Part shown: in pieces, positions 5,775-14,451 of the stretch
Layout: every line of letters begins with the position of its first letter
Position numbering within the stretch: position 1 is the stretch's first letter
NCBI GenBank assembly: GCA_021108375.1
Contig: JAIORA010000012.1
Coordinates: forward strand, 124,001 to 188,000
Direction: 5' to 3'
Origin: Anaerohalosphaeraceae bacterium
GTDB lineage: Bacteria; Planctomycetota; Phycisphaerae; Sedimentisphaerales; UBA12454
DNA length: 64,000 nt
Notes under the pieces: generated by a model
Databases searched by the model: none
Seen by the model: only the letters and a program-made list of their open reading frames with translations
What the model was told of the DNA's origin: nothing
Program-made: the position numbers and the translations under genes

Positions 5775-8195
5775 ATGAAAGAGCTAATGTCTGACCCTGT
5801 GAAATTCGCTTCACTGGTTGCCCATCAGCTCAAAGAACCGGTTTCTTCCGTTAGCTCTATCGTCCAGGCCCTACTCGGCGAATTTGTCGGCCCACTAACA
5901 CCAAAGCAAAAGGACCTTCTGCAAAGAGCTCTCGGCCGTTGCGACGAGGCACTGGTTACCGCTCAAAGGCTATTGGCAATCGCCAAATCAACTGCTGACC
6001 CTAAACTTTTCACCGGTGAAGTTGAACTCGTCTCTGTCATCCGTAAAAGCACTGCCAGCTACAACGAAAAGGCTCATTTACACAACATCAGCCTTACCAC
6101 TAACGCAAGCGTTGAACCCGCCTGGGCTACCGGCAGCGAAGCGGCGGTTACAGAAGTAATCGGAGCATTGCTGTCAAACGCAATCAAATACACTCCCGAT
6201 AACGGCAGGGTCGAAATCTGCCTCGACCAGAACAATGATACCAAAAATTTTCGGATAAGCGTTTCTGATTCCGGCGTTGGGATACCGGAAGAAAATCGTA
6301 ATAAAATTTTCCAGCCGTTTTATAGAACCCCCGGCGCACATAAATCTTCCAGGCCCGGCACCGGTCTTGGCCTTGCATTTGTTAAGGCAATGATTGATGC
6401 TGTCGGCGGTAAAATAAGAATCAAAAAATCCCGTCTCGGCGGAACCGAATTTATAATAGATTTGAAAGTAGTTACCAGAGCTATGGATTACAAAACCTCA
6501 GGAGATACACAAATGAAAAAGCCGATGAAGGTAGTTATAATTGGCGGAGTTGCCGCAGGGCCAAAGGTCGCGGCAAAAATAAATCGTCTCGACCCTGATG
6601 CCAAAGTTACGATTATCGAAAAGGGCAAGCTGTTGTCATACGCAGGCTGCGGCCTCCCTTATTATATAGGCGGAACAGTTACAGACCAGAACCAGCTAAT
6701 GAGCTCGCCGGTAGGCGTTGTCAGAGACCCTATATTTTTCCAGCAAGTCAAAAACGTTAGGATAATGAACCAAACAGAGGCTCTTTCGATAGACCGCGAC
6801 AAAAAGCTGGTTAAGGCCAGGTATCTGCTCGACGGCGCAGAATTTATTATTGATTATGACAAGCTCGTTCTTGCCACTGGTTCGTCTCCGACAATCCCGG
6901 AAATCGAAGGCAAAAATCTCGGAAACATTTTCACCCTTCACGGCGTTAACGATGCCGAGGGCATAAAGGCCGCAACGGAAAAGGGCAAAGCTCGGGATGT
7001 CGCAATTATCGGCGGGGGACTAATCGGAATTGAAATGACCGAAGCACTGGTTAGTAAAGGCTGCCGGGTAACAATTATCGAAAAGCTGCCGCAAATTCTT
7101 CGCATTCTCGATACCGAGATGGCAATGCTTGTCGAAAGCCATCTCGAATCGCAGGGAACAAGAGTGTTAACAAATACTACCATAACAAAATTTCAGGGAC
7201 GAGATACTGTCGAATCCGTTGTAACCGACAAAGGCACATATCCAGCCGACCTCGTAATTATTGCTGTTGGCAACAAGCCAAATGTAAGCCTTGCCGAAAA
7301 GTGCGGCCTGAAAATCGGCACGACCGGAGCACTGAAGGTTAATCAGAAAATGCAAACCTCCGACCCTAATATTTACGCTGCCGGCGACTGCTGTGAATCT
7401 GTGGAACTTATCACGAAAAAACCGTGTTATATTCCGCTTGGCTCAACCGCCAACAAGCAGGGACGAGTGGCGGCAGTGAATATTTGCGGCGGGGGCGATG
7501 AGTTTGGCCCTGTACTCGGCACGGTTGCCTGCAAAGTCTTCGATTATAATGTTGCCGTTACCGGTCTTACTGAAAGTAAGGCTGCTCAAGTTGGCCTGGA
7601 TGTTATAAGCGTTCTCGTTCCGGCCCCAGACAGGGAGCATTTTGTCCCGGGCGCTCAGCTTCTTATGATGAAACTTGTGGTCGAAAAAGCAAGTCGAAAA
7701 CTCGTAGGTGCCCAGGCCATCGGCCCTGGCTGTGGTGATAAGCGGATAGATGTTGCCGTAACAGCCATCGCCGCTGGAATGACCGTCGAGCAGATTGCTA
7801 ACCTCGATTTGTGTTACGCTCCGCCGTACTCGCCGGTGATTGACAACATTCTCATCGCCGCCAATGTCGCACGCAACAAGCTTGACGGGCTAATGGACGG
7901 CATAAACCCGCTCGAATTGCAGGAAATGATTGAACAGGGTCAGGATTTTACAATGCTCGATGTCAGAACCCCCGCAGAACACCAGCAGAGCAGAATGCCA
8001 AAGGCAACTCTCATTCCGCTGGCCTCACTGCGAAGCCGATTTGCCGAACTCGATAGGAAAAAACCGGTTATTGCATTCTGTAATTACTCGCTGAGGGCGT
8101 ATGAAGCGGCTTTCATATTGAAAAAACAGGGCTTCGAAAAGGTACAGGTACTTGAAGGCGGCCTGGAAATGTGGCCTTTTGAAAAACTGAACTAA
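5775..8195 (+). CDS. Histidine kinase - CoA-disulfide-reductase-like flavoprotein - rhodanese fusion
   Basis: 806 residues from ATG 5775, chosen because GAGG lies 9 bases upstream; TTG 5760 would add five residues. Residues 1-235 are a histidine kinase core without sensor or membrane part: H-box AHQLKEP (His17), N-box LLSNAIKYTPDNG, G1 DSGVGIPEENR, G2 GTGLGLAFVKA. Residues about 250-700 are a pyridine-nucleotide-disulfide oxidoreductase of the CoADR/Nox group: FAD motif VVIIGGVAAG, redox Cys in SYAGCGLPYYIGG (Cys292), NAD motif AIIGGGLIGIEM and FAD motif IYAAGDC. Residues about 710-806 are a rhodanese with active-site loop CNYSLRA (Cys769). CoADR-rhodanese fusions are known; the kinase in front is unusual. 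An internal AGGAG and ATG (6513) could also yield the reductase-rhodanese alone. Confidence 0.85.
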   Translation: MKELMSDPVKFASLVAHQLKEPVSSVSSIVQALLGEFVGPLTPKQKDLLQRALGRCDEALVTAQRLLAIAKSTADPKLFTGEVELVSVIRKSTASYNEKAHLHNISLTTNASVEPAWATGSEAAVTEVIGALLSNAIKYTPDNGRVEICLDQNNDTKNFRISVSDSGVGIPEENRNKIFQPFYRTPGAHKSSRPGTGLGLAFVKAMIDAVGGKIRIKKSRLGGTEFIIDLKVVTRAMDYKTSGDTQMKKPMKVVIIGGVAAGPKVAAKINRLDPDAKVTIIEKGKLLSYAGCGLPYYIGGTVTDQNQLMSSPVGVVRDPIFFQQVKNVRIMNQTEALSIDRDKKLVKARYLLDGAEFIIDYDKLVLATGSSPTIPEIEGKNLGNIFTLHGVNDAEGIKAATEKGKARDVAIIGGGLIGIEMTEALVSKGCRVTIIEKLPQILRILDTEMAMLVESHLESQGTRVLTNTTITKFQGRDTVESVVTDKGTYPADLVIIAVGNKPNVSLAEKCGLKIGTTGALKVNQKMQTSDPNIYAAGDCCESVELITKKPCYIPLGSTANKQGRVAAVNICGGGDEFGPVLGTVACKVFDYNVAVTGLTESKAAQVGLDVISVLVPAPDREHFVPGAQLLMMKLVVEKASRKLVGAQAIGPGCGDKRIDVAVTAIAAGMTVEQIANLDLCYAPPYSPVIDNILIAANVARNKLDGLMDGINPLELQEMIEQGQDFTMLDVRTPAEHQQSRMPKATLIPLASLRSRFAELDRKKPVIAFCNYSLRAYEAAFILKKQGFEKVQVLEGGLEMWPFEKLN
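6500..6515 (+). promoter_or_regulatory. Internal ribosome-binding site and start for the reductase part
   Basis: AGGAG at 6500-6504 stands 8 bases before ATG 6513, in frame inside the fusion gene and exactly at the kinase/reductase border (MKKPMKVVIIGG). It suggests either a second, shorter product or a recent fusion of two genes by loss of one stop codon. Confidence 0.55.
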
Positions 8196-8294
8196 AATAA
8201 CTCTTGATTTCAAAACAAGCTACTCATAGAATACCTTGTCGGCAAACAAAGTGGCAAAGTGGTATTCGCTTCATTTCAGTTAAAGGAGAATGAA

Positions 8295-8426
8295 ATGTCA
8301 GACGTAGAACGCAGAAAAAACGACCGCAGAAAAGGCGAATGTCGGAGAAAACAGTCAATACCTGTTGAAAAGGAACGCAGAATAGCTCCCGACAGACGTA
8401 CCGACCAAGACCGACGTAAAAATTAA
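8295..8426 (+). CDS. Small Arg-rich protein, 43 residues
   Basis: ATG 8295 is preceded by AAAGGAG at a 6-base spacing, and the frame ends at TAA 8424-8426. The product, MSDVERRKNDRRKGECRRKQ and on to RRTDQDRRKN, is highly basic: about one residue in four is Arg. It follows the kinase-reductase gene by 99 bases on the same strand and converges with gspD. No family recognised. Its charge suggests nucleic-acid or protein binding, but this is a guess. The good ribosome-binding site is the main argument that it is real. Confidence 0.55.
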   Translation: MSDVERRKNDRRKGECRRKQSIPVEKERRIAPDRRTDQDRRKN

Positions 8427-8468
8427 TCGCAACGTCGGATAACAAAAAGTTCCTTCTTTTGCCAGTTA

Positions 8469-11400
8469 CTATTTGAGTAGTTCGATATATTCGATTGTTT
8501 CGGGTTCAGTTTCGGCTGGCTCGTCAACTGTATAGGCATCTTTTGATACTGTCAAAGTCATCGGAGCGGGAACTTCAATATCCTCGTCCAAAAGTTCGAG
8601 AACTTCGTTCAGAGTCTGACGTTTTTTTTGTATCTGCCGAATCGTCGCATCGCTGCTGTCGGCATCAATAACATAAGGCGTTACAAATGCAATCAACTCG
8701 TTATTGCTGAGCTTCGTGTCGTAATGTCTAAACAACGGCCCAATTAAAGGTATATCACCGAAGATAGGAATTTTCTGTTCGATAAGATTATCATTTTTGA
8801 ACAAAATTCCGCCGAGCATAATCGTCTCGCCGTCAGCTACAATCATATTCGTGGTTGTATTCAGCTCGCTGGTTGCGATATTGCCATTAACCAATGCCTG
8901 TTCAACCTCTGAAATAATCAGATTCACAGTCATATCGACCGCCTTTTCCGGCGTTATGTTCGGCCGAACTCGCAATGTTACACCCACATCGCGATACTCA
9001 ACCGAGTCGCGCTGGGCTGTGCCTTCGGTCGAAGTTTGCGTACTGACAAGGAACGGCACTCTCTTGCCCTTGAAGAACTCGGCCTCTTCGTTATCCTTTG
9101 TCCAGAGTGTCGGCTGATTAAGCACCTTGGCATTGGTTTCCTGAATCAGCAAATCGACAAGTATATTTATATTCGCTGTTGTAGTTGCACCTTCTTTATA
9201 GCCGGTGTCGCCGACATTAAACGAACCCTGGGTTTGGGTATAAGCAAGCTGCGTCAGTGCCATCAACGCGCCCTCGCCAAGCGCCCCAAAAGCACCCGGG
9301 TCGGAGGCAAGCTTAACCCCCAACGAGTCCATCTTTTCGTGATTAACCTCAATAATTATCGCCTTGACCATAACCTGTTTGCCCGGCTGGTCGAGTTGAG
9401 CAATCATTTCTCTTAAACTTTTCTGGTATTCTCTTGGTGCCAACACCAGTATAGCCTTGCTGCGATGAACAGGAATAAATCTTATTCTGCCTATCAGATT
9501 ACTCGTCGGCATCTCGTCTTCAAAACGATTCCGCGACCTGTCCCACCAGGGGGTTATTATGTTTGCATTGTCCTGACTTCCTGTTTGACTGACACCGCTT
9601 TGCTTATTACCCTGCTCATCAATAGAATACTCGCTCAGCCCACGCTTGCTCCTTCTTAGCGTCGAAACAGTACCAGGCTCATTAAGTATTGCGTTCAACT
9701 GGTCGCAAAGGTCTTCCGCGTCAGCATAGTTTAACGTAACAACCATAGGAAGTTCAGCAACCTCCATACTGTCGAGTTCACTGACAAGCTCCCGAATTAC
9801 ATCATAAGCCTCGGTAATTTTGCTTATAACGATTATTTTTTTGGTATCAGGCACAGGTTCAAAAGTCAGTTGGCCGTAAAGTGCACCAACAATTTTCTTT
9901 TTCTGGTCGTCATTATTCGCCCACCACATCCACCAGGGCGTAGAGCTGGAGCTGTCTTCCTCGGTAAAGAGCTTCGTCAGCAAATCACTCATACGTACAG
10001 GGTCAGAATTTTGCAGTTCTATTATCACGGGCTTAACTTTTGTTACATCAAGTGGAACGTCCCACTCAGCAATCTGACCCGCTATTTTCTCTATATTTTC
10101 AGCAGAGGCAATAACCGTTACCTGTTGCATAGTGGGAAACGCTATCGCCTTTACGGTATCGGCATCGCTCTGCCGACGACCACGAGACCAGTAAGACCGC
10201 CTGCCGCCAGTGTTCTGCTCGCCGTAAAGCTGGTCGATGTTAGTTTTAACCTGCTCGGCATCGGCATACTTGAGTTTAAAAACCCTCGTATCAAATTTTC
10301 CGGTCGGCACATCTATTTCAGCAATGAGCTTCTTGAGCATTTCCCGCATTTCGGCCCTACCGAAAACCATAATTTGCCTGGCCTGCATTAACGGCTGAAC
10401 CAAAACACTTGTTCGAAGCTCACTGCCGGGCATTCTCTGCATCGCCTCATTTAGTTTCTGTGCAACCTCTCTGACATCGACATAGGTTATAGCAATCGTT
10501 TCATACTCGGACTCTACTTGCTCTGTCTGGTCGAGTTTCTTTATCCACCGCGCAATCGTTTCCATATCTTCAGCATCCGCACGGGCAACAATCCATTTGC
10601 GTCTCGGTTCGGGAATAAGCACTATTGGCGTTTTTTTGGACTGGATTATAACCGATTCTGGCTGGTCTTGCTCTTTGCCCTTGCTGCTGCCGGAGCCTTT
10701 GCCGAGCCGGTCGTTTTTACTAATGGCCAACAATTTTCTGAGCAGTTGGACTATTTCAGCGGGGTCGCCATAACGAATCTCAAAAATTCTTTCAGCGGCC
10801 TTCTCCGAATCCGGCACATCAAACTGTGCGATAATCCTTTCAAAACGCATAAGATTTTCGACGGTATCAATCACCAGAAGTTTGCCGGTGTTTTCGTCGG
10901 CACTTACATAACCGTATTCACCAATCAGCGGCATTATAATTTCGCTCATTTGTATTGAGCTATAATTTTTAAGAGCGAAAAGTTTTTGAACTATCTGGCT
11001 CTTGTTCTCTATCGCAGCCAGCGGCTCATCCGCCGAAACAATTGGAACAGAACCGAGACGAGCCCCTTTAACAGGCTTTAAGTATATCGCGTCTCCGCTG
11101 TACTCTGCGGTAAAACCTTTCGCCCGCAACGCACTGTATATCAAACCAAGGGCCTGACTTCTCGGCAACTCCTTCGTAGAATAGATAGTAATTTTCTGCT
11201 TCATCGCTTCGTCATCTGGAATTATAATCTTGCCCGTCCAGTCAGCAAGTTTCTGAATAATATTCTTCATTTCGACATTTTTCAGATTTAACGCTTCGAG
11301 TGGGTCGTTCGGGTCTTCAAGACTATTCGCATCTGCGGGAGCATTAGTATCGGCAGGGCTGTTTGCGTCATTAGCGTCTGCTGGCTTATTAGAATCCGCC

Positions 11401-11630
11401 GGGGCATTAGAATCCTTTGATTCCTCGACTTTTGCCGCAGCATTGCTGTCAACAGGCGCAGCACCGCCATCGCTGTCGTTAGCATCAGTAGTATCTTCGG
11501 AACTAAAAACTTTGCCCACAGAGTTGCGTATAGGCCCGACAAAATCATATACATTCTGGTTCACGACAAAGCCTATAACTACTATTATCGCCAGAGTCAG
11601 AATCACGGCTATTGTTTTTTTCTTTTTCAA
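8469..11630 (-). CDS. gspD: Type II secretion system secretin GspD
   Basis: 1053 residues, much longer than the usual 650-750. Residues 1-24 hold a basic N-terminus and a membrane/signal segment. Residues about 45-110 are an acidic linker of repeated Ala-Asp-Ser-Asn-Pro units. Several N-domain repeats follow (stretches like VKAIAFPTMQQVTVIASAEN and AVELPMVVTLNYADAEDLC in the same style). The secretin core is at about 740-1010, with VPFLV, DVGVTLRVRPNI and the terminal PIFGDIPLIGPLFR. The multimer forms the outer-membrane channel of the system. It is the last gene of the minus-strand gsp operon. The N-terminal segment looks like a retained anchor rather than a clear signal peptidase site. Confidence 0.92.
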   Translation of the reverse strand: MKKKKTIAVILTLAIIVVIGFVVNQNVYDFVGPIRNSVGKVFSSEDTTDANDSDGGAAPVDSNAAAKVEESKDSNAPADSNKPADANDANSPADTNAPADANSLEDPNDPLEALNLKNVEMKNIIQKLADWTGKIIIPDDEAMKQKITIYSTKELPRSQALGLIYSALRAKGFTAEYSGDAIYLKPVKGARLGSVPIVSADEPLAAIENKSQIVQKLFALKNYSSIQMSEIIMPLIGEYGYVSADENTGKLLVIDTVENLMRFERIIAQFDVPDSEKAAERIFEIRYGDPAEIVQLLRKLLAISKNDRLGKGSGSSKGKEQDQPESVIIQSKKTPIVLIPEPRRKWIVARADAEDMETIARWIKKLDQTEQVESEYETIAITYVDVREVAQKLNEAMQRMPGSELRTSVLVQPLMQARQIMVFGRAEMREMLKKLIAEIDVPTGKFDTRVFKLKYADAEQVKTNIDQLYGEQNTGGRRSYWSRGRRQSDADTVKAIAFPTMQQVTVIASAENIEKIAGQIAEWDVPLDVTKVKPVIIELQNSDPVRMSDLLTKLFTEEDSSSSTPWWMWWANNDDQKKKIVGALYGQLTFEPVPDTKKIIVISKITEAYDVIRELVSELDSMEVAELPMVVTLNYADAEDLCDQLNAILNEPGTVSTLRRSKRGLSEYSIDEQGNKQSGVSQTGSQDNANIITPWWDRSRNRFEDEMPTSNLIGRIRFIPVHRSKAILVLAPREYQKSLREMIAQLDQPGKQVMVKAIIIEVNHEKMDSLGVKLASDPGAFGALGEGALMALTQLAYTQTQGSFNVGDTGYKEGATTTANINILVDLLIQETNAKVLNQPTLWTKDNEEAEFFKGKRVPFLVSTQTSTEGTAQRDSVEYRDVGVTLRVRPNITPEKAVDMTVNLIISEVEQALVNGNIATSELNTTTNMIVADGETIMLGGILFKNDNLIEQKIPIFGDIPLIGPLFRHYDTKLSNNELIAFVTPYVIDADSSDATIRQIQKKRQTLNEVLELLDEDIEVPAPMTLTVSKDAYTVDEPAETEPETIEYIELLK

Positions 11631-11680
11631 TTTATCCTCCTGCTATTTACGCAAGTCATTATTATCCATCCTAAAATTTA

Positions 11681-12406
11681 TCAAAAATGCTGTTCCCACG
11701 CATCAGCCGCCTGTTGTTTCTGTTCATCACTCATATCGTTCCACTGCTGCTTGGCCTCAGCTTTTTGCTCATCGCTCAGAGAGTTCCACTTCTCAAGAAA
11801 CTTGGCCCTTAAGTGTGCCGGCAAATACGAACCCAGCCACGCTAATGGATCATCCTGCGAAACGGCAGCAGCTACAACTTCTTCCGCTTTTTCGGAGCCA
11901 CTAACGACCTTTTTCTTTTTAATTTTTTTAGCAGCTTTTTTGTTTCCATTCGCTGGCTTTGAATCAGCACTTAGTGCCGCCGCCATCGGTGCAAAGTATT
12001 TTTCATTGCCTTGCCATAAAATTTTCACCTGCGTCGGCTCGATTGCAACTATATTAGCATCACCCACGCTATCGCCAACCTTATACCACTTGCCGGAAAT
12101 CAAAACTTCGTCGCCAAGAATACCAGCGACTTTTTTAACAGGGTGCTGCTTAGGCGGCTTCGGTGCGAAAAGATTATTTTCTTTCAATTCATCGGCCAGT
12201 GTTCTAAACTTTTGAAAATATCTTTCCGCCTCATTCGGGTCTGTCTCATTTTGGCCTATAACCGTTTCGATTTGCTTACCTAAGACAACACTCTCAATAA
12301 CCAACCATCCTATGTCCATCAAAATACATATCCCAAAAATCACCGCTGCATACAGCAGAGCTTTCGGCAAAAATTCTTTTCGTTTATTTATAAAACCAAA
12401 TTTCAT
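11681..12406 (-). CDS. gspC: GspC-like inner-membrane protein
   Basis: 241 residues. One membrane segment (about 16-37), then a stretch matching the HR domain of GspC (NNLFAPKPPK, then GEVLISGKWYKVGD in form, and KILWQGNEKYF), which links the inner-membrane platform to the secretin. A Lys-rich linker (about 152-170) leads to a C-terminal tail with two helical repeats, WNSLSDEQKAEAKQQWNDMS and a following DEQKQQAADAW, like those of DUF3106 proteins. This tail replaces the PDZ or coiled-coil end of classical GspC. The gene lies directly before gspD, as in classical gspCD order. Assigned from position and the HR-like part. Confidence 0.65.
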   Translation of the reverse strand: MKFGFINKRKEFLPKALLYAAVIFGICILMDIGWLVIESVVLGKQIETVIGQNETDPNEAERYFQKFRTLADELKENNLFAPKPPKQHPVKKVAGILGDEVLISGKWYKVGDSVGDANIVAIEPTQVKILWQGNEKYFAPMAAALSADSKPANGNKKAAKKIKKKKVVSGSEKAEEVVAAAVSQDDPLAWLGSYLPAHLRAKFLEKWNSLSDEQKAEAKQQWNDMSDEQKQQAADAWEQHF

Positions 12407-12418
12407 ATCAACTCATTA

Positions 12419-12967
12419 TCATTTAACAAATGTCGAAACTGTTAACAAAAACTCAAACTGGTCGGGCTGTTTCGTATTACCTTTAATTTTAAATTCCTCC
12501 AGGCCAGCCAGATAAGGATTTTCCTTTAACCCGCCGAGCAAATCGGCAATCTGTTCAAATTTGCACTTTGAAGCTTTGCATTTCAGAAAAACTTTTCGGT
12601 AGCCGCCTTTGTAATTTGACTTACCAGCAGACAAAATTTGCAACGGCTCCGCTTTAATCCCTGCCTTATCCAACTGCTTTTTGAAATTATCCCTAAACAA
12701 AAACTCCTGCTCCTGTCTGACTACGGGCATCTCAAAAACCGGCACAATCGACATCAAGCCAATCCTCTTCGCCTCGCTGACATTGAGCGAATCCAGCAAT
12801 TCCTGTTTTACAGCAATATCTTTTTTTACCTGCCCCCAGTGTTCTGCCCAATTCGACAGAAAAACAAAGCACAAAATCGCTATTGCTCCGATGATGCCCA
12901 GCTTCATCGCTCTTGCGTCCCTCGGGTTCAGATTTTTAATATAGTTTTTCATAAAACTGTTACCCAT
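12419..12967 (-). CDS. gspM: GspM-like assembly protein
   Basis: 182 residues with one membrane segment (about 22-40, GIIGAIAILCFVFLS) and a periplasmic alpha/beta domain, the architecture of GspM/PilO. It lies 68 bases after gspL, where GspM is expected; GspL and GspM pair in the inner-membrane platform. No good ribosome-binding site is seen for ATG 12967; Met6 (ATG 12952) is an alternative. Sequence similarity to the family is weak, so the name rests on topology and position. Confidence 0.6.
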   Translation of the reverse strand: MGNSFMKNYIKNLNPRDARAMKLGIIGAIAILCFVFLSNWAEHWGQVKKDIAVKQELLDSLNVSEAKRIGLMSIVPVFEMPVVRQEQEFLFRDNFKKQLDKAGIKAEPLQILSAGKSNYKGGYRKVFLKCKASKCKFEQIADLLGGLKENPYLAGLEEFKIKGNTKQPDQFEFLLTVSTFVK

Positions 12968-13035
12968 TCTAATGCTACCATTTTCAACGCTCCCAATACC
13001 ACTAACACTACTTCTCAGGCAGTTTGAAATAATCT

Positions 13036-14442
13036 CTAAAAAACCAGACTTTCCAAACCTTTTTTTGTAAAGTTTCTGTAATGTAAATTGATAATAAAAT
13101 TTATCCGCTTGCTTTTGCTGTCCTTATCGGCGCTTTGTATTTTAACTTCGCTAATATCCTTTTCAGATTGAAGTTTTTTCTGAAACTCGTAAAGCTGCTT
13201 ATCTTGTTGAGCAGTACCTGTTATGACAATTTTCTGGGTTCTCTTGAAATCAAACCCGGTCAGTTTTATTCCATCTTTGCCACTGCTGCTAATATCTTTT
13301 AACAGCTTCAAAAAGTTCGGCCGACTCAATGCAGCCTGTTTCTTTAAATTCTGTTTTACCATAAGCATCTGAAAATCCGCTTGAATATCAGGTCCGCTCA
13401 ATTTTTTTTCTATCCTTGCCAGGCTCGCTGCATCTGTCATATATAGCATAATCACAAACAATATCGCCGCGGCAATGCAGGCAAAACACGCTGGCTTAAG
13501 AGACAGCAGGAGATGTTCTTTCTTTTTCCCTTTGCCGATATAGATATTTTTAAAAATATCCAGCCATTCCTGAGAATCATCGGCGGCAACCATCGCCGCA
13601 CCTATTGGAATACGGTATTTATAAATATCTATATTGCCATCTTTCGGCAGAGGCGCTGTCGCTCTGAAGCCGGCAGAATTGAGATAATCTGTCATCTTAT
13701 TGAGAATTTCACTACCATCGGTCAGTATAAAAATTGGAATTATTTTCGGACTCTCAAAACCGAACATTTCAACAACGCCCGCAAGGTCCTGAACAAACCT
13801 TCTTGTCGTTTCTGTATTAGCCGATGAAAATTTTTCGCTTCCGATATTAAGGCTCACTGCTCGAATCAACTGGCCGTTTTCGACCATACAAACCTTGGTA
13901 CAATTATCGGTAACACTTAAAACCATCGCCGCAGAATTATTTCCGCTAAAAAATTCCCGCCATACTTTCGCTATCGCCTCATAATCAAGAATTATCTTTT
14001 CCGGCTCCAGAGGCGAAATCTCATTTATAAAATCTCGCAGCGAGTTCTTCCTTGCCGCTGCTATCGTTACAGGTACTTGGCCGCCAATTTGCTTGTCAAC
14101 TCGCCACGCGGTTTCTATCTCGTCGGTGGGCAATGGCAGTTTAGATTCGGCCTGTACGCGAACCATCTTTTCAAAAACTTCCGTCTCAGCCTGCGGCATT
14201 TCGATTCTATAAAAAATCACACCAGAAGACTCAAACACCACCGCCTGTTGGTCATCTTCGGTAACACTGTCATCAAAACCACCGAATCCTCCCTGTAACG
14301 ACTGGCCATCTTTAGTCCAGAGGACTTCAAAATCACCGCCGTTTTTGCGAACCTTTGCCGCAAGCAGCCTTTCCTGCTCTTTGGCTATCGCGATAGTGCA
14401 TAGCGATGAAATCGATTGGTCTTTTTTTCTAACGTTTTTCAT
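13036..14442 (-). CDS. gspL: GspL/PilM-like platform protein
   Basis: 468 residues with a good ribosome-binding site (AAGGAAG). The N-terminal about 300 residues show an actin-like fold of the PilM/GspL type (TIAIAKEQERLLAAKV, VFESSGVIFYRIEMPQAE, AMVLSVTDNCTKVCMVENG). A membrane segment follows at about 325-342 (ACFACIAAAILFVIMLY), and then a PilN-like periplasmic domain (ISSSGKDGIKLTGFDFKRTQ). In secretion the cytoplasmic part binds the ATPase GspE and the periplasmic part binds GspM. The gene sits between gspK and gspM, in standard order. Confidence 0.75.
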   Translation of the reverse strand: MKNVRKKDQSISSLCTIAIAKEQERLLAAKVRKNGGDFEVLWTKDGQSLQGGFGGFDDSVTEDDQQAVVFESSGVIFYRIEMPQAETEVFEKMVRVQAESKLPLPTDEIETAWRVDKQIGGQVPVTIAAARKNSLRDFINEISPLEPEKIILDYEAIAKVWREFFSGNNSAAMVLSVTDNCTKVCMVENGQLIRAVSLNIGSEKFSSANTETTRRFVQDLAGVVEMFGFESPKIIPIFILTDGSEILNKMTDYLNSAGFRATAPLPKDGNIDIYKYRIPIGAAMVAADDSQEWLDIFKNIYIGKGKKKEHLLLSLKPACFACIAAAILFVIMLYMTDAASLARIEKKLSGPDIQADFQMLMVKQNLKKQAALSRPNFLKLLKDISSSGKDGIKLTGFDFKRTQKIVITGTAQQDKQLYEFQKKLQSEKDISEVKIQSADKDSKSKRINFIINLHYRNFTKKGLESLVF

Positions 14443-14451
14443 ATCTTCCTT

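Noticed and set aside
9036-9416. Long open frames antisense to gspD, and similar ones antisense to gspE, gspF and the FAD dehydrogenase
   Set aside because: Shadow frames caused by codon bias of well-supported genes; no start signals of their own.
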